Positions 1-8,012 of a DNA stretch of 64,000 nucleotides are shown here, in pieces (position 1 is the first letter of the stretch; each line of letters opens with the position of its first letter). Source of the DNA: Companilactobacillus mishanensis. Its GTDB lineage: Bacteria; Bacillota; Bacilli; Lactobacillales; Lactobacillaceae. The stretch covers positions 170,547 to 234,546 of the forward strand of contig NZ_RHON01000005.1 in NCBI RefSeq assembly GCF_003946505.1, given 5' to 3'. The notes under the pieces are model-generated. The model was not told the DNA's origin, did no database searches, and saw only the letters and a list, made by a program, of their open reading frames with translations. Both the position numbers and the translations under genes were made by a program.

Positions 1-866
1 AATCCAGCTTGTAGTAAATCAGTTAAGTGATGAACTTGTGACTGAATATTTTTAACACCATGATCCAATACATATTGAACACCAGCAGATAAACCGGCGA
101 TTCCTGGGACATTCATAGTTCCAGCTTCTAGATGTGTTGGATAATATTTTGGCATACTTGTATTGAATGAATCTATCCCAGTTCCACCACTCTTCAGTGG
201 TTCAATTTCAAGTGGTTCTCTTAAACAAATACCACCGGTTCCTTGGGGACCGTACAGTGATTTATGCCCTGTAAAACACAGAGCATCGATATGCATTTTC
301 TGAATATCGATATCTTCAAATCCAGCTGTTTGGGCAGCATCAATAACTAAAAGCAGATTGTGTTTTTGACATATCTTACTTATCTTCTCGATCGGTAAAA
401 CATACCCAGTAACATTTGAAGCATGAGTACAAACAATCAATTTGGTATTTGGTTTGATCATATCCTCAAGTTGGTCAACTTGTAATTGACCAGTTGCTGG
501 ATCAAATGGCAAATAACTGACTTCTACCCCATCATCTGCTTTCAATTGCTCTAACGGCCTAATTACTGAATTGTGTTCATAGTTAGTAGCAATCGCATGA
601 TCACCACTATGTAATAGTCCTTTGAGGACAGTATTAAGGCTCTCAGTCGCGTTCGTTGTAAATGTGACTAAGTCTGTAGATGGAACATTAAACAGTGTCT
701 TGAACTGTTCTCGTGCATGATTAACGATGTCACTACTGTGAACACTATAATCAGATGAATCCCTTCCAGGATTACCATAAGTTCCACTAGTCAATACCTT
801 TGCTACCGTTTCCCCAACTATTTTAGGTTTGATTGCAGTCGTTGCTGAATTATCGAAATAAATCAT
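1..866 (-). CDS. Cysteine desulfurase-family PLP enzyme (3' end outside window)
   Basis: This gene runs off the left edge, so only about the first 288 residues are visible. The translation begins MIYFDNSATTAIKP, the usual N-terminus of class V aminotransferase-fold cysteine desulfurases, and contains the PLP-lysine region CFTGHKSLYGPQGTGG. The catalytic cysteine, expected near the C-terminus, is not visible. The ATG overlaps the selB stop as ATGA, so the two are translationally coupled. In selenium-using bacteria, enzymes of this family deliver sulfur or selenium from (seleno)cysteine. Placement at the end of a selD-yedF-selB run suggests a selenium-supply role, which is inference from context. 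Confidence 0.85.
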   Translation of the reverse strand, partial: MIYFDNSATTAIKPKIVGETVAKVLTSGTYGNPGRDSSDYSVHSSDIVNHAREQFKTLFNVPSTDLVTFTTNATESLNTVLKGLLHSGDHAIATNYEHNSVIRPLEQLKADDGVEVSYLPFDPATGQLQVDQLEDMIKPNTKLIVCTHASNVTGYVLPIEKISKICQKHNLLLVIDAAQTAGFEDIDIQKMHIDALCFTGHKSLYGPQGTGGICLREPLEIEPLKSGGTGIDSFNTSMPKYYPTHLEAGTMNVPGIAGLSAGVQYVLDHGVKNIQSQVHHLTDLLQAG

Positions 867-2773
867 ACGCTTACCCTCTTTGCCAAAACTCTCATATTTT
901 CCTTACGTCTAGTTACACCTTGCTTATCCATGTATTCCAAAATCATCATGCCGTATTTTCTACTTGCACCACTCAAATCACGGAATTCCGCTATCGTCAT
1001 AGTGTCATTTTTTACAAGATAATCCTCAACTTGTTTGGTTACGTCCTCAAAAGCAGAACGGAGCATGACATTTTTTTCACTCAATCGAACTGTTTCTCCA
1101 CCTTCAAGTGATTTCAAAACTTCGGCTTTGTTGTTATCTCCACCGATCAAGTCTTCATCACTTGGTGGCATCAATGGGTTCTTGCTCAAATCTGCAATCA
1201 ACTCATCATGCGCTGCTTGCTGATATTTGTTGTATTTCACTTCAAAATCAGCCGCTGCTGCATATGATTCTTCCAGTCTGATCATGTTCTCAGAGACCAT
1301 ATCATCCAAGACTTTTTCCATGACCTTACTTTCAGCAACACCCTTGAAACGGGCAATTAGTTCTTCTTTAGGCATCCCTTTTTGCAAACGATGTTGCTTA
1401 TGATACATGTTCAATGTATGTACAACATCATTCTTAAATTCCTTAAGTTTGTCAGAATGAACTACTAAGTTACCGATCAGAGTTATTTCTTTATCTTTGT
1501 TCAAGTCGCCAACTAAGTCATTTACATCTTCTTTAGAAATGTTCAAATAATCAGCTAAGCTTTCGCGAGTTGCTCCTAGTTCAGCTTGATTCATTAAGAA
1601 ATCGAGCATGATCTGTTCTTGATTACCAGAAGCCTTAACAGATAACTGCTTCAAAACATCATCATTGAAACGACGATGCTTGGTTGGATTTGGATCCAAA
1701 ACAGTTCCGCCACCGATCAATACCATTGGTGAATAAGATCTAAGAATATAACGGTCACCTTTTTTAACAGCAACTGGTTCCTCAAGTCTTAATTGAAGAT
1801 AATTATCCTTACTTGCATCGATACTATCTTCACCCAGTGGAACAACACGAGCGATAACTTCTTGTGCACCAAGATAAACTCTGACACGACTCCAAAGTTT
1901 GACATAATTGATGTCTTTATCTGGCAACATCTGATAGTCAACATCTAGCATATACGTTGGCTTAATGTTTCCTGGCAAAGTCAAAACATCCCCACGACGA
2001 ATCTCGTCTGTTTTCAAATTTGCCAAATTGATTGCGGTTCTGGTACCAGGCAGAGCTTTATCCACATCATGGTCATGAACTTGAATATTACGGATCTTAG
2101 TAGTTTTTCCACTTGGGAAAGCTTCTAAGGTCATCCCATTTGTCAATTCACCTTCCAATAAAGTACCAGTGACGATCGTACCAAATCCCTTGATAGAGAA
2201 TGAGCGGTCAACATTGATTCTTGGAATGCCATTGTATTTGGGTTTCTTGATCGATTCAACTTTGTTATCCATGACTTCGATCAAATGTTTCATACCGGTT
2301 CCACTGATTGCGTCAACCGGAATGATCGGAGCATCGATATCATGATCTTTCAAGAAATCTTTAACATCTTCCGTAACTAATTCCTTAATATCATCGTCAA
2401 CTGTATCGACTTTACTCAAGACTACGATGTAATTGTCGATGCCCAACAGTGACATGATCTCAACGTGTTCTTTAGTCTGTGGCATGATACCCTCAGCAGC
2501 ATCAACAACTAGCAAAACTAGATCGATACCACTTAATCCAGCAATCATATTCTTTAAAAATCTCTCATGACCTGGCACATCGACGATTCCGACTTGTTCA
2601 TGATTCGGTAAATCAAAAAAGGCGAAGCCTAAATTGATAGTTAAGCCACGCTTTTTTTCTGCTTCCATAGTATCAGTATCGATACCTGTTAAAGCTTTGA
2701 TTAAAGTCGTTTTACCATGATCAACATGTCCGGCCGTTGCAATAATAATTTGATCTTGACCAATTGTTTCCAT
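863..2773 (-). CDS. selB: Selenocysteine-specific elongation factor SelB
   Basis: SelB is the EF-Tu-like GTPase that carries Sec-tRNA-Sec to UGA codons with a SECIS hairpin. The 636-residue product starts METIGQDQIIIATAGHVDHGKTTL, with the P-loop near residues 15-23, then DVPGHERFLKNM (G3) and a VVLSKVD guanine-specificity motif. The C-terminal half is long, as expected for the winged-helix repeats that bind the SECIS RNA, which separates SelB from other translational GTPases. A GGGGG run precedes the start by a few bases. It sits downstream of selD and yedF and is coupled to the desulfurase gene that follows. Its presence supports reading the TGA codons in prdB and prdC as selenocysteine. 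Confidence 0.95.
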   Translation of the reverse strand: METIGQDQIIIATAGHVDHGKTTLIKALTGIDTDTMEAEKKRGLTINLGFAFFDLPNHEQVGIVDVPGHERFLKNMIAGLSGIDLVLLVVDAAEGIMPQTKEHVEIMSLLGIDNYIVVLSKVDTVDDDIKELVTEDVKDFLKDHDIDAPIIPVDAISGTGMKHLIEVMDNKVESIKKPKYNGIPRINVDRSFSIKGFGTIVTGTLLEGELTNGMTLEAFPSGKTTKIRNIQVHDHDVDKALPGTRTAINLANLKTDEIRRGDVLTLPGNIKPTYMLDVDYQMLPDKDINYVKLWSRVRVYLGAQEVIARVVPLGEDSIDASKDNYLQLRLEEPVAVKKGDRYILRSYSPMVLIGGGTVLDPNPTKHRRFNDDVLKQLSVKASGNQEQIMLDFLMNQAELGATRESLADYLNISKEDVNDLVGDLNKDKEITLIGNLVVHSDKLKEFKNDVVHTLNMYHKQHRLQKGMPKEELIARFKGVAESKVMEKVLDDMVSENMIRLEESYAAAADFEVKYNKYQQAAHDELIADLSKNPLMPPSDEDLIGGDNNKAEVLKSLEGGETVRLSEKNVMLRSAFEDVTKQVEDYLVKNDTMTIAEFRDLSGASRKYGMMILEYMDKQGVTRRKENMRVLAKRVSV

Positions 2774-2782
2774 GATATCCCC

Positions 2783-3049
2783 CTACTGGTCCAACTCGTA
2801 AGTGCTTTTAACACCGACTCTGTTGCCCTTGTAAATCTGTTGATAGCTAAAACCTTTATCAGCTAGTAATTGAAGAATGGCGTTCTTTTCGTCGTAATTA
2901 AATCTAACACTCATTCCACAACCTGCAGAAATACTGCCGGGAGTTGAAATAATACTTGAGGTATAGTCAGGGTTTTCATGCAAAATATCCTTGATTTGAA
3001 TAGCCTCATGCGTTGTATTAAATGTCATTAATCCAAAAGTTTGTCCCAT
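2783..3049 (-). CDS. DUF3343-family putative Se/S carrier protein
   Basis: A small protein of 88 residues starting MGQTFGLMTFNTTHEAIQ, with GSISAGCGMSVRFNY in the middle. It resembles the DUF3343 family, whose members accompany YedF and selenium genes and are described as putative selenium or sulfur carriers. The conserved Cys lies in the AGCGMS segment. The ATG at 3049 is chosen because GAGG stands 8 bases upstream; an in-frame ATG at 3076 would overlap the yedF end and has no comparable site. It lies between yedF and selB in the same operon. The family assignment is from recognition; the biochemical role is not established by sequence. Confidence 0.75.
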   Translation of the reverse strand: MGQTFGLMTFNTTHEAIQIKDILHENPDYTSSIISTPGSISAGCGMSVRFNYDEKNAILQLLADKGFSYQQIYKGNRVGVKSTYELDQ

Positions 3050-3059
3050 TTTTCTGCCT

Positions 3060-3656
3060 CTAATCTGGTCTAACAATACGATTATGTTTTCTCATTGTTT
3101 CAACAATATTGAACATATTTGTAACTGAACCTACAGCAACTTTATCTTTCAATCCAAAGTAATCAAGACAAGCTCCACAAGCTTGGATCTCAACTCCTCC
3201 TTCTTCAAGTGCTTTAAGGTCTGTCAAATAATCTGAACCTTCTGTAACCAAATGAACTCCACCGTTATAGCAAAGAATCTTATCTGGTAATACATCTTGT
3301 TCTGTCAATGAATAAACAAAACCGTGAAGTAAGTTTTTACCTAAAGTTTCATCACCGTGACCCATAGTATCTGTGTTGATAACTACGATATATGATTCAC
3401 CTTGTTCGTTGAAACCATTAATAGGAACATCGCCTTCAACAGTTTTATCAGTCTTCTTTAATGTAACTGTAAATTGACCATTGTCTCCATTTTCAACATT
3501 GTAATCATATTTCTTTTGATCAGCTAACTTTTTCAAGTTTTCTGGAGCCATGTCATCATCTACTAAGATTTCAACAGCGTCATTCTCTTTCAAGGCTTGC
3601 TTAGCCATGATAATTGGAGCTGGACAAACTTTATCTAATGCATCGATTTTTTTCAT
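3060..3656 (-). CDS. yedF: Selenium metabolism protein YedF (TusA-like plus DsrE-like)
   Basis: The 198-residue protein has an N-terminal TusA/SirA-like domain (KKIDALDKVCPAPIIMAKQAL, with the CPxP motif around residues 10-13) and a C-terminal DsrE/F-like domain (GESYIVVINTDTMGHGDETLG, then QACGACLDYFGLKD). This two-domain layout is that of YedF proteins linked to selenium utilisation. The start at 3656 is taken from an AAGAGGGG ribosome site and from the domain boundary; the longer open frame upstream overlaps selD. It lies 13 bases after selD and just before the DUF3343 gene, so all three are probably co-translated. A selenium-relay role is family knowledge. Confidence 0.88.
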   Translation of the reverse strand: MKKIDALDKVCPAPIIMAKQALKENDAVEILVDDDMAPENLKKLADQKKYDYNVENGDNGQFTVTLKKTDKTVEGDVPINGFNEQGESYIVVINTDTMGHGDETLGKNLLHGFVYSLTEQDVLPDKILCYNGGVHLVTEGSDYLTDLKALEEGGVEIQACGACLDYFGLKDKVAVGSVTNMFNIVETMRKHNRIVRPD

Positions 3657-3669
3657 AATAGCACCCCTC

Positions 3670-4704
3670 TTAATTAACAGTAATTTCTTTATCCTCTTTA
3701 TCCACAACTTTCCCGATACGAGCACTTCTCAAGCTCAACTTGTTGAGCTTACCGAGAACTTCGTCGGTATATTGAGGATCAATACTAAACAATAGCCCAC
3801 CAGAAGTTTGAGGATCATACAAAACTTCTTCTAAGGCATTATCATCAAACGTAAAGTTGATCTTACCATCTAAGAATTTACGATTACGTTGTCCACCACC
3901 AGTTACTAGCAATTCATCAGCTGCCTCATAGGCTGAAGGAAGAATCGGTATATCTGTTGCGTTTAAAACAGCTGAATGTTTGCCGTTCAAGAATTCGTTC
4001 AAATGACCTAGTAAACCAAATCCTGTGACATCGGTACATGCTGAAACTGGATATTCTTTAATGATCTCAGAAGCATATTTGTTCAATGTTGTCATACTTT
4101 CAACTGCACCATCGAAAGCTTCTTTGCTGACAGCATCTGCACCATATGCTGAAGTGATGATTCCTACACCAAGTGGTTTAGTCAAAATCAAATCGTCGCC
4201 AGAGTTGCAGGTATTATTTCTGAGGATCTTTTTCGGATCAACAATTCCATTTACAGATAATCCATACTTTGGACGTTGATCTTGGATCGAATGACCTCCG
4301 GCTAAGAAACCGCCAGATTCAGTCACCTTTTCAAGACCACCTTGTAAGATTTTCTTTAAAATATTTTGATTCATTTCTTGTGGAAAACAAACAATGTTTA
4401 GAGCTGAAACAACCGTTCCACCCATTGCCCATACATCGCTTAATGCATTTGCTGCAGCAATTTTTCCAAAGATGTAGGGATCACTAACCATTGAAGGGAA
4501 GAAATCGATAGTTTGAATAATTGCTGTGTCGTCGTTAACTTTCAAAATAGCAGCGTCATCAGTCGTTTCAAAATCGACCATGACATCAGGTTGTTTATCT
4601 TGATGAAGATCTTTTAAGAGATTCTCCAATTTTCCTGGTCCCATTTTTGCGTTACAACCACCACAAACAAATAATGTTTCACCTTTATCTACGGTTGAAT
4701 CCAT
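3670..4704 (-). CDS. selD: Selenide, water dikinase SelD (selenophosphate synthetase)
   Basis: SelD makes selenophosphate from selenide and ATP, the selenium donor for Sec-tRNA synthesis. The 344-residue product has the glycine-rich N-terminus CGGCNAKMGPG. With the start at 4704 the catalytic pair falls at Cys17 and Lys20, the same positions as in E. coli SelD, so this is the Cys rather than the Sec form. Later motifs include DFFPSMVSDPYIFGKIAAANALSD (quoted in part: ALSDVWAMGG) and the C-terminal DPQTSGGLL. GAGGG lies 9 bases upstream of the ATG at 4704; the ATG at 4713 touches that site and is unlikely. Confidence 0.95.
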   Translation of the reverse strand: MDSTVDKGETLFVCGGCNAKMGPGKLENLLKDLHQDKQPDVMVDFETTDDAAILKVNDDTAIIQTIDFFPSMVSDPYIFGKIAAANALSDVWAMGGTVVSALNIVCFPQEMNQNILKKILQGGLEKVTESGGFLAGGHSIQDQRPKYGLSVNGIVDPKKILRNNTCNSGDDLILTKPLGVGIITSAYGADAVSKEAFDGAVESMTTLNKYASEIIKEYPVSACTDVTGFGLLGHLNEFLNGKHSAVLNATDIPILPSAYEAADELLVTGGGQRNRKFLDGKINFTFDDNALEEVLYDPQTSGGLLFSIDPQYTDEVLGKLNKLSLRSARIGKVVDKEDKEITVN

Positions 4705-4752
4705 AATAATCATCCCTCACGTTCAATAGATTAGTGACCCTCTCAAATCACT

Positions 4753-5676
4753 TTACTTAGGGTCAGATTCAGTACTTTCATCAGCGTTAGCTTGTTGTAC
4801 TGATTCTGATCTTTGTTTGATACCTTGATATAACATTGATAAACCTGTGTATGTAACAACCACAATGATCAACCATGTTAAAACATTTAAATCCAAACTC
4901 TTAACAAACAAGACAGCAATTGCAACACCGATAACACCACCGATAGTGATACCTAAACTGGCATTACGGTTGTAGTTACCAGATTTAATAAACTCGTAAC
5001 TAGCAATTGGCATCAAGACAGCAGCTGATGTCATCATGATTGGGAAAGCAACAGCTGGACTCATTCCAAGCATGTAAACTAATGCCATACATGGAGCATA
5101 AAGACCAACACCTGCAGTCATCAATGCACCAAGAATGAAGTTACCAACTACAGCAATAACAAGGTTGATACCGTGTAAACCAATAGCTGTATTTCCAGCA
5201 CCTAAAGCACTTAATACACCTAATTGTGAAAGCAACATCAATACGGCTGTTGCAACTAGTGCAATTCCCATAACGATTCTAACGATTTTCTCGTTAAACT
5301 TAGTCATGACTTTCGAACCGATAGCCGAACCAACACCTGCAGCTACAACCATGGAAATAAGGGTTGGACCCTCGACCTTGATTGTGTTAGTAAAAAGGAA
5401 TGCTTCAACAATAACAGGTATTGAACAGGCAACTGTTAAGGTACCTGGAATAAGCTTATCTGACTTCAAGTACTTTGTAGCTTTAAGTAACAAAGTAGTT
5501 GGAGCGTAACTTCCGATACCCAGAGCATCCAAGAAGTTAGTAACAAAACCGATACCTGTGGCAACTGGAATACTTCCGTCACTCTGATGCTTGTGCTTTA
5601 TCAAATCTCTACCAAAAATAATGGCAACGTAAACTAGTAAAATACCTAATACAATTTGGATTAAGCGTAATATCAT
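4753..5676 (-). CDS. TauE/SafE-family membrane permease in the prd-sel operon
   Basis: A 307-residue, very hydrophobic protein with about eight predicted membrane segments and two related halves, fitting the TauE/SafE (DUF81) sulfite-exporter family of anion or organic-acid permeases. The first half has GIGFVTNFLDALGIGSYAPT and the second ILGALMTAGVGLYAPCMALV, the usual repeated glycine-rich loops. The C-terminus is acidic and cytosolic (ESVQQANADESTESDPK). It lies 14 bases downstream of prdF and 48 bases upstream of selD. Its place exactly between the proline reductase genes and the selenium genes makes proline, 5-aminovalerate or a selenium species possible substrates. That is inference; the family is broad. 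Confidence 0.75.
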   Translation of the reverse strand: MILRLIQIVLGILLVYVAIIFGRDLIKHKHQSDGSIPVATGIGFVTNFLDALGIGSYAPTTLLLKATKYLKSDKLIPGTLTVACSIPVIVEAFLFTNTIKVEGPTLISMVVAAGVGSAIGSKVMTKFNEKIVRIVMGIALVATAVLMLLSQLGVLSALGAGNTAIGLHGINLVIAVVGNFILGALMTAGVGLYAPCMALVYMLGMSPAVAFPIMMTSAAVLMPIASYEFIKSGNYNRNASLGITIGGVIGVAIAVLFVKSLDLNVLTWLIIVVVTYTGLSMLYQGIKQRSESVQQANADESTESDPK

Positions 5677-5690
5677 AATAATTCCCTCCC

Positions 5691-6707
5691 CTATTTCAAT
5701 TCGAATCCGTTAGACAATGGATCTGTTGGGTCGAACACAAACTGGTTAAACCCAGTGATCCATGCTGATCCAGTAACTTCAGGAATTATAGCTGGTATGT
5801 CGCCCTCCTTTGTCTCTTTTACAACACGACCATAAAACTTGGTCTTCAAAATACTTTCGTAAACAAACTTTTCATCAATACCAAGTTTACCTTTGGCATG
5901 TAATGTTGCCATCTTTGCACTTGTTCCGGTACCACAAGGTGAGCGGTCAACTTGACCATCACCAAAGATAACGACGTTTTGAAGTGTTGATCCAGCATCT
6001 TTTGGTTCACCATACATTTCGACCAAATCAACTGTCTTGATGTGTGACAATGTTGGATGTTGAACTTCAACTTGTTCGTTAACTGCATGAAGAATCTTCA
6101 TACCAATATCGGCAAGTTTTTGAGAATTATCAGCTTCGATTTTTTCGTTAACTTCAGAAACTGGCAAGATAGCGAAGAAACTTCCACCAAATGAGATATC
6201 CAAAGTAACTTCACCAATATCTGGTACATTTACTTTGACATCTTTTTTATATAAGAATGAAGGAACATTTTGGAAAGAAACGCTTTCCACTTGATTTCCT
6301 TCCTTCAAGTGTGCAGTTGCATGAATCAATCCAGCCGGTGTATCCAAAACAACTTTCTTTTCAGTTGCTCCAGGTTCTACATCTACCATACCTGTTTCAA
6401 CGATAGCTGTCACGGCTGCAATCGTATTATGTCCACACATGTTTAAATAGCCACCAGTATCCATGAAAACGATACCATAATCTGCTTCAGGATTCACTGG
6501 TTCCATCAAGAATGCACCGAACATTTCGCCATGACCACGTGGCTCTAACATTACTGCAGTCCTGATATCATCATAATTATCAATTAAATATTGTTTCTTT
6601 TCAGCAATCGTATTTCCCTTAAGTCTCGGGACGCCGCTTGTAATAATACGTGCGGCTTCACCAGCTGTATGAGAATCGATTGCTGTCATCATCTTTGTAA
6701 ATTGCAT
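5691..6707 (-). CDS. prdF: Proline racemase PrdF
   Basis: Proline racemase converts L-proline to D-proline, the substrate of proline reductase. The 338-residue protein has both catalytic thiols of the family: Cys91 in GYLNMCGHNTIAAV and Cys258 in DRSPCGTGTSAKMATL. Length and motifs match bacterial cofactor-independent proline racemases. Hydroxyproline epimerases share this fold, but the position directly after prdE favours the racemase. The start MQFTKMMTAIDSHTAGE follows a GGGGG-type site. The gene is spaced 10 bases from prdE and 14 from the permease, consistent with one transcript. Confidence 0.93.
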   Translation of the reverse strand: MQFTKMMTAIDSHTAGEAARIITSGVPRLKGNTIAEKKQYLIDNYDDIRTAVMLEPRGHGEMFGAFLMEPVNPEADYGIVFMDTGGYLNMCGHNTIAAVTAIVETGMVDVEPGATEKKVVLDTPAGLIHATAHLKEGNQVESVSFQNVPSFLYKKDVKVNVPDIGEVTLDISFGGSFFAILPVSEVNEKIEADNSQKLADIGMKILHAVNEQVEVQHPTLSHIKTVDLVEMYGEPKDAGSTLQNVVIFGDGQVDRSPCGTGTSAKMATLHAKGKLGIDEKFVYESILKTKFYGRVVKETKEGDIPAIIPEVTGSAWITGFNQFVFDPTDPLSNGFELK

Positions 6708-6717
6708 GACTGTCCCC

Positions 6718-7197
6718 CTAATGAACTACTTGTCCATCATGTCTCATTTTAAGTTTTAACAATCCCAATGCTTTGTGCGCGTCTTTGGAATCCAAATTAT
6801 TTTCACCGACAACCTCAGTTTCAATTCCCGCGGGAGATTTGTTGATGTCCTCGACGAATTTGGTGTACTCGTTTTCCACCACAAATCCCGCTTGCGCTCC
6901 AATAAATTTCAATCCAACTATACTGATACCTTTGTCACCGATTTCTGCCATTGTATTAATGAAGTCAACATCTGAGTTGCCCCAACCATCGGCAGAAATT
7001 ATAGCTCCATTGGCACGCATGGCATCAAGCCACACGCTAACTCTCTTACCAACAAGATTTTTTAGATAATTGTCCTGAGGTGTACCAACTAAGATCACAC
7101 CTAGAAAATCTACATCAGGATCATTTGATACCTCTCTTACAAGCGGATCATGAAAATGATGTAAAGTTGTTTCTTTTGTGGAAGGTCCTATTCCCAT
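6718..7197 (-). CDS. prdE: Proline reductase cluster protein PrdE (PrdA beta-half homologue)
   Basis: The 159-residue product begins MGIGPSTKETTLHHFHDPLV and aligns by eye along its whole length with the C-terminal part of PrdA after its processing site (CIGPASKETSRHYWREPMV). Shared blocks are DFLGVILVGTPQ against DLVGVLFVGSPQ, DGWGNSDVDF against EGFGNNHIDF, and NKSPAGIETEV against NKSAQGIENEI. The pyruvoyl-forming Cys of PrdA is absent, since the protein simply starts at the next residue. GGAGGGAT precedes the ATG. PrdE homologues accompany proline reductase in clostridia; their function is not settled. See the finding on PrdD/PrdE. Confidence 0.88.
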   Translation of the reverse strand: MGIGPSTKETTLHHFHDPLVREVSNDPDVDFLGVILVGTPQDNYLKNLVGKRVSVWLDAMRANGAIISADGWGNSDVDFINTMAEIGDKGISIVGLKFIGAQAGFVVENEYTKFVEDINKSPAGIETEVVGENNLDSKDAHKALGLLKLKMRHDGQVVH

Positions 7198-7209
7198 AAC
7201 TTATCCCTC

Positions 7210-7950
7210 CTAGACCAGAGCATGAATAGCACCATCGCGGTATTCATTAGCAGTTAATAAAACTGGCATGTTATCCATATCGATAATGGAAATACCCTTT
7301 TCTATTCCTGCTGGCTCCTTTGGAAAAATTATATTATCGTACATGGCACCCTGACCGGCTACTTCTTTTACGACAGCAACCTTTGGTTGACCAGGATTCT
7401 GGGTATCTACATATTCAATGTCATCAGTAGCATCTCTGCCCATCAACATTTTCAATTCTTCTCTTATTGGTTGTAAAAATTTATCAGCAGTTCTAAACAC
7501 CATTTCACAGGTGTCACGGTTAAATTCAAAATTCTCTTTCAAAACGACGTCGATCAAAATTACTACGTCATCTAAATCTGGAGTACCATCACGTCCAAAC
7601 ATGATTTTCTGATCTAAATAACCATCTGAAGACCCAAATTCATGTAACTGAACTCCAGTCTCATCAGCACCAGTCAAAATTACATTGACGCCTGTCAGTG
7701 TGTGAGTGAGCCCATATCCTAATTCTCCCAATACTTTGGTTGAGATAGGCATGACATCCATAATGGTATTTATTTCAAAATGACAATCCCTTGGGTCTAC
7801 CAATTTGATAGTCATTTCTTTAAGTCGATCATCCAAATCAAATAGTGCATGATCCGGTATCTCTAAACTATTTTTTGTAAGGTGATATTCTGTTCCAAAC
7901 TTAACGCTTTGCATTGAAAATGCCTTGATGTTCAACGTATTTTTTTTCAT
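7210..7950 (-). CDS. prdD: Proline reductase cluster protein PrdD (PrdA alpha-half homologue)
   Basis: The 246-residue protein resembles the region of PrdA just before its self-cleavage site. LTHTLTGVNVILTGADETG matches VTRVLDGTVFMLTGTDENG in PrdA, and LHEFGSSDGYLDQKIMFGRD matches IGEFGSSEGELNKNIMWGRP. It ends DGAIHALV, equivalent to DGGIHALT, where PrdA is cut. It lacks the N-terminal third and the acidic linker of PrdA. prdE follows 12 bases later. An AAGGAG site lies a few bases upstream of the ATG. A stabilising or modulating role next to PrdA/B is the usual assumption for the family. Confidence 0.88.
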   Translation of the reverse strand: MKKNTLNIKAFSMQSVKFGTEYHLTKNSLEIPDHALFDLDDRLKEMTIKLVDPRDCHFEINTIMDVMPISTKVLGELGYGLTHTLTGVNVILTGADETGVQLHEFGSSDGYLDQKIMFGRDGTPDLDDVVILIDVVLKENFEFNRDTCEMVFRTADKFLQPIREELKMLMGRDATDDIEYVDTQNPGQPKVAVVKEVAGQGAMYDNIIFPKEPAGIEKGISIIDMDNMPVLLTANEYRDGAIHALV

Positions 7951-7975
7951 AGGAATAGCTCCTTATAAATAATAA

Positions 7976-7999
7976 AGGAGGGCATACTTATGCCCTCCT
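7976..7999 (-). terminator. Perfect hairpin between prdB and prdD
   Basis: An 11-bp perfect stem (arms 7976-7986 and 7989-7999, a 2-base gap at the tip) lies 14 bases after the prdB stop and is followed on the minus strand by a weak T-rich stretch TTTATTATTT. It could be a leaky terminator or an mRNA-stabilising 3' hairpin that sets higher levels of prdC-prdA-prdB than of the distal genes. No separate promoter is evident for prdD. Confidence 0.7.
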
Positions 8000-8012
8000 A
8001 AAATACCCAAAA

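Noticed and set aside
4269..4487. Plus-strand open frames across selD and other long genes
   Set aside because: They lie opposite clearly conserved genes, lack ribosome sites and show no recognisable protein motifs.
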